Shown here piece by piece: positions 51,494 to 64,000 of a stretch of DNA of 64,000 nt (position 1 is its first letter; the number at the start of each line of letters is the position of its first letter). A program made the translations under genes and the position numbers. The DNA is from Hemibagrus wyckioides. Lineage: Eukaryota; Chordata; Actinopteri; Siluriformes; Bagridae. Under the pieces are notes generated by a model. That model was given only the letters and a program-made list of their open reading frames with translations. It searched no databases and was not told the DNA's origin. The stretch covers positions 8,657,501-8,721,500 of the forward strand of contig NC_080717.1 of assembly GCF_019097595.1 (NCBI RefSeq), in the 5' to 3' direction.

Positions 51494-51991
51494 CACTATA
51501 TTGCCAAAGGTTTTGGGACACCCCTCCACATCGGGTGTTGTTTTTCAGGGGTTGGGCTCGGCCTTTTAGTTCCAGTGAAAGGAACTCTTAATGCTTCAGC
51601 ATACCAAGACATTTTGGACAATTTGATGCTCCCAACATTGTGGGAACAGTTTGGGGATGACCCCTTCCTGTTCCAACACAACTGCACACCAGTGCACAAA
51701 GCAAGGTCCATAAAGACATGGATGAGTGAGTTTGGTGTGGAGGAACTTCGCAGAGTCCTGACCTCAACCTGATAGAACGGCTTTGAGATGAATTAAAGCG
51801 GAGACTGTGAGCCAGGCCTTCTCATCCAACATCAGTGCCTGACCTCACAAATGCACTTCTAGGTCAAAAATTCCCATAAACACACTCCTAAACTTGTGGA
51901 AAGCCTTCCCAGAAGAGTTGAAGCTTTTATAGCTGCAAAGGGCGGGTCAACTCCATATTAAATTAATTTAAAGTGCATGTAAAGGCAATAT
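51494..51991 (+). mobile_element. Internally deleted Tc1-like element (family A)
   Basis: The left tip CACTATATTGCCAAAGG follows a TA at 51492-51493. The terminal segment (TTTTGGGACACCCCTCC) is joined near 51534-51545 to the mid-transposase sequence. Reading 51485-51772 gives a decayed [17 protein letters not shown] and HNCTPVHKA, with the catalytic Asp changed to Asn. The right end is shortened to AAAGGCAATATA and abuts AT-rich DNA. Confidence 0.85.
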
Positions 51992-52075
51992 ATAAAATAT
52001 TATAAATATAATATTTATATAAATATAATATAAATATATAGTAATATATAAATAATATATAATATATTTTTTTTA
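51992..52075. repeat. AT-only tract
   Basis: ATATTATAAATATAATATTT-type sequence directly after the right end of the family A element. It has many small inverted repeats. Confidence 0.85.
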
Positions 52076-53685
52076 ACATTTTCTGTTCCTACCTAAACAG
52101 TTCTGTTTTATTTTTAATGTAATTAAATTTTTATTCAGTCAGTTTTTATTCTAATTTATTCTATTTTCATGACACAGACCGTTAAAAAAAATAAAAATGC
52201 CCTGCATGCTGTATGGTATATGATTGTCCTTTTTCTATAAACAAATTATTAAATTCAAATTTTACTCGTCAAATACACAAACACCCGGCGTAAAATATTT
52301 GGAAAATAATGAGTAGACAGGCTAGCAAGGTAGGTGATTTGTCTGTATTTTTGATACCTTAAATAGTCTGCATCATTGGCGAATGACCAATAAGCTGACC
52401 TTCTCAAGTTTGAGGTTTACTGAATGTAAAATGTAACTTCGGACCTCAGAACATTTCAACAGTACTTGTTTTATATGAAAAAGTTTTAGCAAGTTTTTGT
52501 AAATGTGTTCAAATCTGTGGCAAATATCTTCATTTCAAGCGTTCGTATTTTCTTGGTCCAAAATGGTGGGCTTGGAGATATTTCACTGGGATCATTTGAG
52601 AGCTCATCCAGTCATTAATCTGATGTCTTGAGCTGAACAAGTAAATCACTCTGGAGAACTGGAGCATGCTGCTCTCAATCAAAATCATTACAAAGTTCCT
52701 AAAAGAGCATATGTTCAACTGGCTTATATTTAGAATGTGTGGGCTGTTATAATTAGCAAAGCGTGTCACTGAATTTAGCTGGTAAAGAAAAAGGACTGGA
52801 TTGAATTCAACCGGTAAAGGAAGCTGGATTTCCGAATGTATTTGGCATGATGGTGTTACCTGATATTATGTTTTACGTGATGTAATGTAAACCAGAAACG
52901 CATAACATTAATAAGAAACTATTTCAGCTTTCCTGATCACGCTACACCAACACGTCGGTATTATATTCACTCCCCTAATTCACTTAGAGGCGTCACGTGT
53001 CTTTGTGATTACGCAGCATTTCTGAATGTGGAAATGGACTTGAGAGGGTTGTCCTGGATTGAGTTACAGTAGCTAGCGTGTGCAAATCACTGCTAATCTA
53101 ATAACAGCTCACTCCTACTCTAATGATGATTAGCGGAAAATGGAGGCTACCACACCCTCACTGCATACAAGCTGAGGAGCACCAGGAACAAACGAGCATG
53201 GAATCTGGACAATGCCTTTTTTTTTTCAGTTTAAAAGGTTTTCGCTTGGGTAGTTTTTACAAGGGAATCTGACTCCACACGCTGTCTCCCTAATGCTGAA
53301 GTTATTTTAGATACTGATGAGTCCCCAGGTACCGAGACCTAAGCTCAAATCACCCCTAAACCCATACACAACATGGACAATAAACTCTCTCTCTCCCTCA
53401 CGCATACACAAACACACCAAGCCTTAAGCAACAAACCTATAAAGCAAACACACTTCATTAGCATTAATTGTGGTGTTTATTTTAATAGCACCTGAAGCTA
53501 TTACTGAGTCGATGACTGCTGAGAGGTAAAGTGTAAGAGACAGTCTTGCTTCTGAACTGCTGAAACATATCAGCGCACAGCTACAGGCTTCGAGCTTTCT
53601 CTGTCTAAAACGTCCTGGATGGATCTTTTTTTGTTCCACAGCTATCGGGTTTCATCACAGGACAGACACACTAGAGCATGAGGAT

Positions 53686-53871
53686 GATGTGTCCAGTCAA
53701 GCCAGGTGCAAATTCCTTCATATAACTTTGAAAAGAAATGTGATTTCTTGAGGGCCACACACAATATGGTGGCATGAAGATGTGTCCAGTCAAGCCAGGT
53801 GCAAATTCCTTCATATAACTTTGAAAAGAAATGTGATTTCTTGAGGGCCACACACAATATGGTGGCATGAA
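53686..53871. repeat. Perfect 93-bp tandem duplication
   Basis: The unit starting GATGTGTCCAGTCAAGCCAG (53686) is repeated at 53779 without a difference that I can see over 93 bp. A smaller repeat of TGAAGTGCAAATAC follows at about 53875-53908. Confidence 0.95.
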
Positions 53872-54363
53872 GCACTGAAGTGCAAATACACATGAAGTGC
53901 AAATACGTGAGCACAAAATACACAAAAGCAATAAATATACGGCCACAGTGCACACTAGACTCCACACTGTCTTGCGATTTGATTAGAAAAGCTGTTTCAG
54001 GAGCTCTGAAAACTGTGCCATCAGCATCCAGATGGAGAAAAATCTGTAGTAAGAAGTGTCCCATAGCAGCAGAACAGTATTTCCTCTGACATGTTACATT
54101 GCTGCACATTACCGTAACATGTGCTCAGATGAAGCAGGACACAAGTGTGTTATATTTGGACGAATCCGACACCCGGTGTACATGTTCATGACAGGAAAGA
54201 AAACACAGGAAGTTCTACAGGCAGAGATAACAGGAAACTAAGGCTTGGATTTCTCAAACAGACTAATATGCGACATAAACGGATGGAAAAAACTATACAC
54301 AGACAAACTAATAAGGAGTTTAACATGAAACAGGTGAGGACTGAGGGCAAGAAGCCTTACGTT

Positions 54364-54538
54364 ACACCTTACACATACATTACAGCATATCCCAGCTGAG
54401 GAAGTCGGGGTCAGAGCGCAGGGGCAGCTATGATACAGTGCCCCTGGAGCAGAGAGGGTTAAGAGATTTGCTTCAATTGCCCAGCAGTGGGGCTTGAACC
54501 CCGATCGTCAGAGCCTTAACCACTTGAGCAATCACTGC
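54364..54538 (-). repeat. tRNA-derived SINE (family 1), reversed
   Basis: Contains CATATCCCAGCTGAGGAAGT, GGAGCAGAGAGGGTTAAGAG and GGGGCTTGAACCCCGATC (B box complement), then CCTTAACCACTTGAGC (A box complement). Confidence 0.83.
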
Positions 54539-54710
54539 GACATTGATTATTTAGGATAATCAGCCAATGACAGGACGGGATTAAGACAGAATAAGCACAT
54601 GGAAAAGTGAACAAAAGCACCAGATAATAAACAACATGAAATGCAGCACTGGTCATGTTCATAACCACACCACACGCTGAGAGGGAAATTTGTTAGCTGT
54701 CATGTTAAGC

Positions 54711-55414
54711 TGTGTGTGTGTGTGTGTGTGTGTCTGCATGTGTGTATTAAAACATGCACTTATTAGATATCTAGACTAGTGGAACATTAACAGAATCTGA
54801 ATACATGCCGAAAGGTCAGTAACCCCATTGCCAGAATGAGCGCTAGACATATAGTCTATAAAAATGGAATTACAGGAAATAAAGAATCCGTTACTGTTGC
54901 TTCCTCCAATTTGCCCTTTCTACACCAAAATTTTTCTTCCTTAGCCATTACGATGTCCCTGTTTATCCCTCTGACTCCTTGGCTTCCCTATTAAACTTCC
55001 ACTCTTACCTAAGAATAGAAGAAAACAAATACAAAATGAACAAACCCACACACACACACATACACACACACACTGACATAATTGTTGATGCAGCTATTAA
55101 TGCTATGCCTACATATAAATCTAACCCTAACCTTAATGTTCAGCAACCAAAGGGACGCATTTGGAAAAAAATAAATAGAGAAAGTGGTCCGCAGCAAGAT
55201 ACAGAACATGCCCCCAAACACACACACACACACACATACACACACTACTAATAGCTAAAGACACCATGAGTCTACCAGAGTTTTCTAGAAACCACAAGCA
55301 TTCAAAAAGCTAAGCTCCCAACAAAAAGAAAAAAAATATGTAAATCAGCCAAATTTCCAGGATGCCCAATTATCTTTTACAAAACTGAGAAAGAGAGAGA
55401 GAGAGAGAGAGAGA
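54711..55414. repeat. GT, CA and GA microsatellites
   Basis: GT run 54711-54733, CA runs 55047-55074 and 55217-55248, and GA run 55388-55414. Unique non-coding DNA lies between. Confidence 0.9.
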
Positions 55415-58400
55415 GCATCAATGTGAATGCCATTAAAGAGGAATCAGATGGACAAAGGCTGGGAATGTTCTGGATTTTTCCCCTCATCATCTCTAATCTG
55501 AGGAACACATGTACCCTCATAAGAAAAAAAAAACAAAACATAAACCCTCTTTCGCTCACTTGGAATAGGGAGGCAGAGCAAGGGAGAGGAGGGGCACCGA
55601 TAACGCCTGGTGATTGGCTGGCTCTCTGAGTAGGCGTGTCCCTGGAGCCCTATCTCCTGGAGATGATTTGGTTAGGAACTGGCTAAAGGTGGGTTTGTAT
55701 TCTGGTTACTGAAACATTTAAAGGAAGGCTGAGTGTGAGGTCATGGAGAGAGAAACACAGCTTTCCATCCAAATCCAGACCCGGGAGTAACGGAGAAAAG
55801 AACAATAGAGAGTCCAAAAAAAATGTTCTCTCTGCACTCCCAACACAGATGTGATGAAACAACATGTAGCTTGTTACTTTTCTCTCCAACACATCTGTGC
55901 ACACTTAAGAAAAACAGATTATGTGTCACTTTTAAATCCACAAAGGCAACGTGTTATTTTATTTAACACCGGCATCGTGTTCGGATGTTTATTTTACTAT
56001 TGCATAATCAATGTCAGATATGCAAAGCAATATAAAAGTACTACAAGTGGATAGATTCTTTATTTCGAAATAAATGTATGTGTATTTCAGTTATATTCTT
56101 TGTCAGCACGAAGGTTCAGGTTCACATTACAAACTGTAAACATCTTTATTCATGAGTGTGTAGCAATCAGGAATAAGAATAAATCTGTATACTAGTTTCT
56201 GCAAAAAGCTGACCGTTTGCTTACGTTAGTGAATAGCATAAAAAAGAAAAATAGTGTTGCTCTATCTAGTAACATAACCATTTTTGAGCTTTTGTAGCTA
56301 GTTAGCTAACTCAGCCTAGCCTGTGCAAGTCAACTGAATATTGTCAGAGCAATGCTAATGCCTGAAAAACCTCTGTAAGGGGCTCAAAGAGCAAATAGAC
56401 ACTCGTCCATACATCATGTCACATTTTCCTTCCCTTTTTGCCAGGTACAAAGGAGTAACTGCCTTCACTGCTTCTAGTGGTAGTGTGTAGGGTTAGCAGT
56501 AGCAGTAGCAGTGCTTTATCACCCTACTACAAGCAGCAACAGCGGGAAAGTGACCTTGTCACAAGTGTTTAGTACGGAGATTCTCGTGCATTCTCACGGT
56601 TTCACACTGCTTATTGCTCTGTTCGCTTTGTTTTTAAATAATTAGCTTTAGAAGCTACATAAACAGGTCATTTCTTATCTGAACGCTAGTATTAAAGCCC
56701 AGTTTACAAATGACTTGACCATAAACAGCAATTTCTCAATGATGTACGCAAGATTTACTCAGCAGTCTGCAACCTAATTAAACATTAATGTGCTGGACAC
56801 TAGCACAGACCTCTCCAAACACACAGCATGACACAAACATCCAGACATCTGATTCTCCCTTCGAATATGAAGACGCAGATGGCAAAAGGCACGCCGTCCG
56901 TCATTTCACGCACTGCAGTTGATGGATTGCGAGTAAATAAATGGCACTTCCTCTCTTTGCAGGAAGTCCCACTCTGTACTAAGCCCTGCTCACAGGCTTT
57001 ATAAACTCACACTAACTCAACAGCAGAATAACTACTACAGCTGAAAACTCCTCTCAATACCCACGGCAGGGAATTTAATTAAAGCACATACACCGTGACG
57101 GAACACAGATGCACAATACACTGAGCCGAGCCCAAGAAATACTTTAAGACGGCGCTGTTTTACACTGAAGAAAAACTGCACCCAATAAACTGTAGGGAAG
57201 TCAACGCAGCGTTAAATCTGATTTAGGAGCATTCAGTGTGTGGGTCACGCAAAGCTGGGTAGGGTGATTAATCATGAAAATGATTTGGTCGAGAAGGGCG
57301 AATAATCAGACATGCTGCCATTCATTTTCCAATTCCATACAGCAACAAACACAAGGCCTGCCTTTACACATCTGCCCAAATCTCTGTCATTAAAACCTTC
57401 AGCATTAACAATGATGCTTGACAGTCATAGGACTGACCTGTGTGTGACAATGACACACTTATCTCACACAATTTTCACAGTCAAAACTACACAATAATGA
57501 TAAATTTCATATCTTCACCAGGCACAGGACTGCTGCTGTGGAGTCTTCATTACCCTACACGGCACTCAATAAAAGCAGCGGCATGTGGTAGGAATAAACT
57601 GTGCAATCTGGCGTTAAAGATACAGTGACAATAAGGTAACAAGTTCATTTTGTTTGAATATTAATGCATGCAGAATTCTGTAGTCAATGTGACACAATAG
57701 GGACAAAAGGTTAAGTTATTATCCTGATACGAAGGGGAATCTAGAGGACAAGTAACTACTACGCACAGGAAATACCTGGCAACCCATTCCAATCAGCTGA
57801 TCATCATAACCCGGTTATTAAAATATACTCGGTGTTACGCTAGCAGTATTCAGTGGCATTCAGTCATATTTATCAGAATTGAATGTTTGCATAAACACGT
57901 CAGCTCTGGTACAACAGAGCGTCTGTAACAAAATGGCATTGGAAAACACTACTGCAGTGGCAAGAGAGGCAACCGTTTCAGGAGAAATTCGGTTTATTCG
58001 AGCTTGCCTAATGGAGATTCTGAGAACTAGAGAACTAGTTTAGCATTTATGAACTAGAGATTAGCATTTATTAGACCAGAGTGCTGTTGAATTCTTGATC
58101 CCGATTGGTCAGAAGTTGCTCCGGCCGACGTTCTGGCTGTAATTCAAATGACTGGTTTATATTAACGCACTCGTTCAAATACGTCAATGTTTCTATAATA
58201 ACAACTCATTTACATTTTACGGAGAACGTTGGATATTAACTAGTTTAATCATTGATATGAAGTGAAGTGTTCTGTGAAGAAATGTTTACTGGGTAAGAGT
58301 CTCAGACGTCAGCGCTTTATAACAGCCAAAGGTAAAGTTTTAATGATAGGGAAATGCTTTGCATTGTTTTGTCTCAATACATTCAGACGAGGAGCAAGAA

Positions 58401-58454
58401 CAACTTGCGCTAGCGCTAACTTTTTTCGCAGATGTTCCACAACATTAAACATGC

Positions 58455-58902
58455 AGTAGAGTCCAAAAGTCTGAGACCGGTGAAAAAGCTTTTGTTCACT
58501 GAGGTTTTCATTATAATTGATATTATCAGCAACAACTTGAGTGAAATCTTAGAATCTTATAAATATTTACGGGAATTTCAGACAGTCTGACAGTGTGCAC
58601 TCAAGCCGACACAGACTCCAGAGGTTTGTGTGAAATATGATCGTTCACGTTAAGACCAAATCCATCGGTGTGTCGACTGAACACGTGCTTCGATGGAAGG
58701 GATACGTTTCACGGAAAACTCGAACCTTTTCTAGAAAGCAGCTAGACACGAATCACAGGTTTGCTCAAATATACAGTAAAAAGTCACCTAGAATTTGTAC
58801 ATGTTGAATATTAAGTACTTCAAATCTTGCACAATTCCTTCATTTCCTTTCTCATTTTCAAACCTCTTAGAAATCTGATGTCTCAGACTTTTGGACTCCA
58901 AT
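58455..58902. mobile_element. MITE with 19-bp perfect terminal inverted repeats
   Basis: GAGTCCAAAAGTCTGAGAC at 58459-58477 is exactly complemented at 58880-58898, about 440 bp apart. The ends and size fit a mariner/Tc1-like non-autonomous element. The interior has no frame. Target duplication is not certain, since the left TA (58457-58458) is not matched immediately outside the right repeat. Confidence 0.8.
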
Positions 58903-59836
58903 ATAACTAGAAATGGATAAAAAAAATGTTCTTTAAGCATTCAAATATTCTATATTTCTTTATATAATATAATCCTTGGAAAACTGTTGCGGTATAAGAG
59001 AGACCAAACACTTTACAGTGTACTGTTTCAGGAAAATAACCTTGTTTTTTCCCCCATAACACCACAACCCATGGTGTTTAATTCATTAACCACTATTTGC
59101 TTGAAACTAATAAATAAAGTAGTCAATTTCACAAGATTGCATGTAGCCGGTTATCTCAGCAATGTCAGGACATATTGCTGTTTTTGAAGTTTCACTGCTT
59201 TACCGCGTCATGAAACAACATAAGCAGCAAGACTTGATGACAACTGCCTCACATTTCAGAGGCTTCTATTTTTTTTTGGTCAGTGTGGAAAAACATTCCC
59301 AGCAGCAGTATTTCTCATTTGGGAGTCAATGCCCTGGAGCCACATCATTAGTCTAATCTCTTTCTTTTACAGTGGCACACATCCAGTGTGATCATTGTTG
59401 TACTGGAGGTAGAATACACACGCAGTGCTCCCTAATTTCCCATGATTCCAAAGCCTAAATAAATGAACTACTCCTCATAAAAAGAACTTAATCTTTTACC
59501 AGCCCATAGCAAGTCCCGATCGTTAAGATTGCTCCATACAAACTAATTGAGAATGAGACGTAATTTTCAGTTTCTCTACAATTATGGCAGGAAGCCAGCA
59601 TCATTCCCCAGCCTTACGGATACAAGGCTCACATTCAATAAAACCTAATAGAGCACGACACACGGCACAAACTACTCCACGCTCTGTTCTAGTGTGTGTT
59701 TGCATGGAGAGAGACTTAACGTTACCTGGCAATAAAGAAAATTCACAACATGCACATTTTTAATTGCGAAAGTGAAAGCCCAGATTTGGCGCCACGTCTC
59801 GCTGAGTAAATAGGATATGGAGTTGTCTTGGGAAAT

Positions 59837-59844
59837 GTGTATGT

Positions 59845-59882
<38 letters not shown>

Positions 59883-60109
59883 ATATGGAAGTGATTGAGT
59901 GTCATTAGCTCGCACAGCTCACTCTTGCGGTTTGTGGTAATATTAAAAGACCACATTGCATCGCGGTATAAAGCTGTTATTGGAGACACTGAATGGATGG
60001 AGTGCATTAAAAACCGAGGCTGCTTTCTGAATTATCGTATCCTGAGTTACCACATGTGCACGCACACACACACACACACGCACAGACAGACAGACAGACA
60101 GACAGACAG
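59837..60109. repeat. (GT)n, (CA)n and (CAGA)n microsatellites
   Basis: GT run 59837-59879, and CA run followed by a CAGA run 60064-60109. Confidence 0.92.
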
Positions 60110-61184
60110 CAGTGCCATGTCCAGTTAAGTCATCACCTACCCTGAATTCACTGTGACCTTGTGTTCTTCACAAACCCTACTACTTTAAACTGCCCTTCTG
60201 CAATGGATTTGTTTTGACAAGGGCATATTGGGGCTTAGCGAGATGTGAAAATGTTTATGCTGTGCCAACCAAATCAACTAAAAACCCTGTAGAGAGTGGG
60301 GGTGGGGTGGCAGAGAGACAGACAGATACAGAACGAGAGATAAGGAGGTAGATAAAGAAAAGCCTCTTCCTTCCAGTTGCAACGTTTGATCCAAACAGTT
60401 TTGATGTTTAGTTTTACAGATCTCTAGAAGTTCCTGTTCTATTATTGTATTTTTTCACGTTAATCATCTTCCAGTTTCAGTCACTAACCTGTCCTTCCTT
60501 ACCACATAACAAAACAGGTAGCATTGACCACTCCCACATCTGAAAACTGCTGGTTCATGCTACATCGCAGAGCTTTACACATAGAGATGAAATCTGACTT
60601 GATCATCATACATGAGCACCCACACCCTAGTGTCTCTCAGCTTGACAGGAAGCAGCAATGCCGTCCTATCCTTCTGCGATATTTATTGCTGCACAGCTTA
60701 TAAGGGGACGCTCTTATTTTATTATTTTACTATTCGAATGCCATTAACAATAACTAAAAAACTTAACAAATGAACAGACTTTGCACTGTCTGGCTGTGAA
60801 AGACATTAAGGGTTCCTGAGTATGGACAGCAGAAGGGGTTGTAACTATAAAACTGTGTGAATGAATGAATGACTGTGTAGAAGCATGAAAGCGCAAAGAA
60901 AAATATAAGGAATGTGTATGAAAGAGCTAGTGTAAGCTCAGAGGGTTGGGCAAGGAATTAAAGCCATGCCTGTTTAGACATGAGGGAATGCTGGTTAGCA
61001 TTTGGGGCTCTTCCCCCTCACATTTGGCTGTAGACAGGAATACCACAGACATTCAAGCCAGAGCTCTGCTTGGTCCAGAACTAGCTGCAATAACAGCGAG
61101 CAGGCATGGGACTAAGCCCATCTGTCCCTTACCATCAACCTGTCTTTCCTCAATCAATTTCATCTCCAGTGCCTCTTGTCTCTG

Positions 61185-61300
61185 TCTCCGTCTTCCTTCT
61201 TTCTTTTCAAACCACAAAACATATCAGCTGGCCTTCATATTGACTAATGACCATAGATCTGTTCCCGGAGTCCTGATTACCCAGAGTCAACAGCTCTACA
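61185..61300. repeat. Duplicated block, copy 1
   Basis: Contains ACATATCAGCTGGCCTTCAT, ATTGACTAATGACCATAGAT and GAGTCCTGATTACCCAGAGT, shared in order with 62130-62262. A run of 159 codons crosses it but has no protein-like features. Confidence 0.82.
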
Positions 61301-62129
61301 ATGTTCTCAGTTCCTTGCTGCTATTTCTGTTCCGTACCTACACCAAGGCACATGTACGGAAATGTACAAGAGAAGGAAGTGGTAAAAATTTGCATATTAT
61401 TGTTCCCCACAATTTTATTATATAGTAAGAGTCATTCATAAAATAATGCAAAGCAGTGTTTTTCAGAAAAAAACATGTAATAAACAGAGTAGCTTTCTCT
61501 CTCTCTCTCTCTCTCTCGGTGTCACTCATCTGCTCTTTACGCGCATAAGGAAAAAGCACTCTTTGTTCATGTGTAGCGGTTGTTGCATTTAGATTGTCTC
61601 TCAATGATTCACTTGTGTTCACTTGAGGCCATGAACAGTGCACAGTGAATAAGAAAAGCAAGCTAACTGTACTACAGTAGCTACCAGAAAGACCAACAAT
61701 CTCTGCTGCTTCCATCCAAGCTTTATTTTCCTTGGAGATATCTTTAAGCCTATTTGTATAAGACAGAATAAAGAGAAACCTCAGTTACATGTTTTGTGCT
61801 TTACAGCATTTTCACTCATTATGTTTCTGCTATCTTCTTTTATTTTGTCCCCCATCCACAGCTTTAACTACATCTCCTTCAAGATATTCAACAAAAATCT
61901 TTTTTTCACTTAACCTTTGTCAGAATTGAACACCTGCCCTCAGCTCAGCCGACGTGATCTGGAGCTTCCATCATTTTCTGTCATCACAAAGAAACCTTCA
62001 CCATGGAAACTGCACATGTGCTACAGACACAAGCTATAGAGAGTAGGTTAAAAAGCTTTTTTAGTTTCCCTTCAAACGCACCTAGAATCCGTACACGTTT
62101 AGGAATAACAGCACCGCTGCTCTGATTGT

Positions 62130-62262
62130 TTTTTAATGCTCATCAGTCTCCATTTCTCTCTTTTTAAACCGCAGGACATATCAGCTTCGCCTTCATATTG
62201 ACTAATTGCCAGGGATCTGTTCCACAGTACAACCCGAGTCCTGATTACCCAGAGTTCTCCGT
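62130..62262. repeat. Duplicated block, copy 2
   Basis: Contains ACATATCAGCTTCGCCTTCA, ATTGACTAATTGCCAGGGAT and GAGTCCTGATTACCCAGAGT, the diverged partner of 61185-61300 in the same orientation about 0.95 kb away. Confidence 0.82.
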
Positions 62263-64000
62263 CCTTCCCAGTGTCTGGTGCTTCTCCAGATGGCATATCT
62301 GATGCTGGGATACATTAGTACGATACTCCCCATGTGGGATATAAGCTTGCTGTTTGTTTGACCTGTAAGGAGCTGCAATGCTCACTCATCAGCCACGTGC
62401 TACTCAGGATGTCATCGCAAGGTGATTGTGTAAGGTTTGGTTTTATGAATAAATGAGATGAGAAGCTTCACACACGGCACGGTCATAACGCACTGCAGAA
62501 TGCTAAAGAAAAACAAAGCCTTGTAAAGCATTCACTGCTCCTTCCACAGACAATGGGAAGGATTTTGCCGGCGTGTGTAGGTGGATAATTTTCTCTTTCT
62601 CCTGGACCTCACTCAGTTAGCCCAAGTCAACTGTTCTAACTCGAACAACACAGGCATTGTGCAGAGCTACTGACTGGCATTTCCGTTTTTCACTTGCCTG
62701 GATCGCTCTTCACTATTTCGCTCACTCTCACACAATTCCTATTACAGAAAAAAAAAAAAAGGAAAATAGGTGTCACAGCTCTGGACAAATCACTTGATGG
62801 AGACATTTCAGGTGAAGTTTCAATTTGCATTAAAATAAGGTCTAATTCCACTCCAAGTGTATAATAAATTAATTCATTAATAATACTCCATGGAAACATT
62901 TAATGATTCGGGCTCCTTGCCATGAATAGCTATAACGATCAGTTTCATTTCCAGACTCTGCATTTTATACCAGCTAGGTCTAATCATAACAGAGGTGCCA
63001 ACATTGCCGACACTAAGATCCTGTGAGAATTTTAACACAACTAACAAACCCACTAACTAAAGAGATCACAGTGCCGCCCGCTTGCTTTCTGTTGGCTTGC
63101 AAGAACTTGTGAATTCACAGATTAATGTTAAACTAGATCAAATAAGTGTTTGCATAGATAAATGACCATTTTCACTTCCTGATTCCTTTCCTTGTCAACC
63201 TTTCCCTCAGACTTTTATTTGTGAGCAGCAAGCTTTAGCTGTAAAGCAAAAGACATGCGGTATTCGGGCGTCTCCCATTTCACTGTAGGTCAAAATTGCA
63301 AATCTCTGATCTCTGGGTCTAGTAAAACCAGGACTTTCTACAATTTTTTGTTTTTGATGCTAGCTGAAGATTTGTGCGTTCGTTTGAAGCAGTAATTGTT
63401 GATCCCACACAAATTACTTAGAAATAATATTCCCTAGAGAGCAGGTTAAACGATATCCCAAAGAGAACAGCTTCTTAACGCGTCCTGATTTAGTTCATTA
63501 AGATATATTATACCTGTAGTGCTGTTGAATGCTCTGAGCTCCTGAAGGGTCACACTGACATTTAAAAAAAAATACTTTTATATTTTTCTGTAACATTTAT
63601 TTTATTCGCTCATAGAAAGAGGAAAAAGTGAGGGACTGTTCCACAATATTTAATGTAAATTTAAACCTCAGGAAGTACAATGCATTATTCGTTATTGGGA
63701 AACTGATGCAGTATAAAAGGAATAAAATCTCAAGGTAGCAACACACCACACCCAATGGCTGTTTTATTTTCCTATGACAGCATGTCCCATCCTGTTTACT
63801 TGCTTACTTTTGTCCTGTATTTCTCTCTGCAGTACTGTGAAATATACATCAATAATATATTTGCATTACAAAGGGAAAAAATACTCTTGTTGCTCTGTGT
63901 TTTCTACCCAGCAGAGTTTGTGTTGTTTTAAGATTATTCAAAAAATTCTCTCTCCCCTTAAAAGGTGACAGGATTGTGTTGATTTGAATGTGCTTGTCCG

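Noticed and set aside
53642..54109. 155-codon minus-strand open frame with an internal 31-residue repeat
   Set aside because: The repeat is simply the 93-bp tandem duplication, with no known domain. Kept only as a finding on the duplication.
60946..61425. 159-codon plus-strand open frame
   Set aside because: No recognisable domain and no splice context. It crosses a duplicated non-coding block whose second copy does not keep the frame.

Overview
The window is vertebrate nuclear DNA, almost certainly from a ray-finned fish. It has one split gene with GT-AG introns, many (CA)n, (GA)n and (GATA)n microsatellites, numerous decayed Tc1-like DNA transposons, and tRNA-derived SINEs of the kind common in catfish and other otophysan fishes. 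The species cannot be fixed from the sequence; catfish or a related otophysan is an inference from the repeat types.

The only protein-coding host gene I can support is mgat4b (alpha-1,3-mannosyl-glycoprotein 4-beta-N-acetylglucosaminyltransferase B, GlcNAc-transferase IVb, family GT54) on the minus strand. Seven consecutive internal exons, listed 5' to 3' in the gene, lie at 37193-37372, 35921-36064, 34934-35067, 24237-24283, 20174-20287, 11567-11642 and 7067-7181. All have canonical splice sites and compatible phases. Together they give 810 bp (270 codons), roughly residues 33-303 of a protein of about 550 residues. They cover the stem coiled coil and the front half of the catalytic domain, including the EDD metal-binding motif. 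The first coding exon (cytosolic tail and membrane anchor) and the C-terminal exons were not found. The latter should lie beyond position 1, the former beyond position 64000 or unrecognised in 37373-64000.

Everything else is intron, flank and repeat. Region by region: 1-7 kb holds an old dispersed repeat, two SINE remnants, a 556-bp Tc1-type MITE and an AT palindrome. 7-20 kb holds deleted Tc1-like copies, a hAT-type MITE with an 8-bp target duplication, and a SINE nested in a Tc1 remnant. 20-24 kb holds three Tc1-related pieces around a (TA)n tract. 24-35 kb is a 10.6-kb intron with two kilobase-scale GATA/GACA arrays, one of which was hit by a complete 1248-bp Tc1-like element, plus a well-preserved SINE. 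36-54 kb holds further SINEs, LINE/SINE-like tails and five or six Tc1-related remnants. 55-64 kb is repeat-poor and has a 450-bp MITE with 19-bp perfect inverted ends.

The most informative patterns are these. Two families of internally deleted Tc1-like elements repeat the same deletion junction in several copies, so they spread after deletion. Two Tc1 copies share the same premature stop. The two GATA/GACA arrays are preceded by the same unique sequence of about 60 bp. One mgat4b 5' splice site is itself the start of a (GT)10 microsatellite. I found no CRISPR array, operon, real tRNA/rRNA gene or clear new system.
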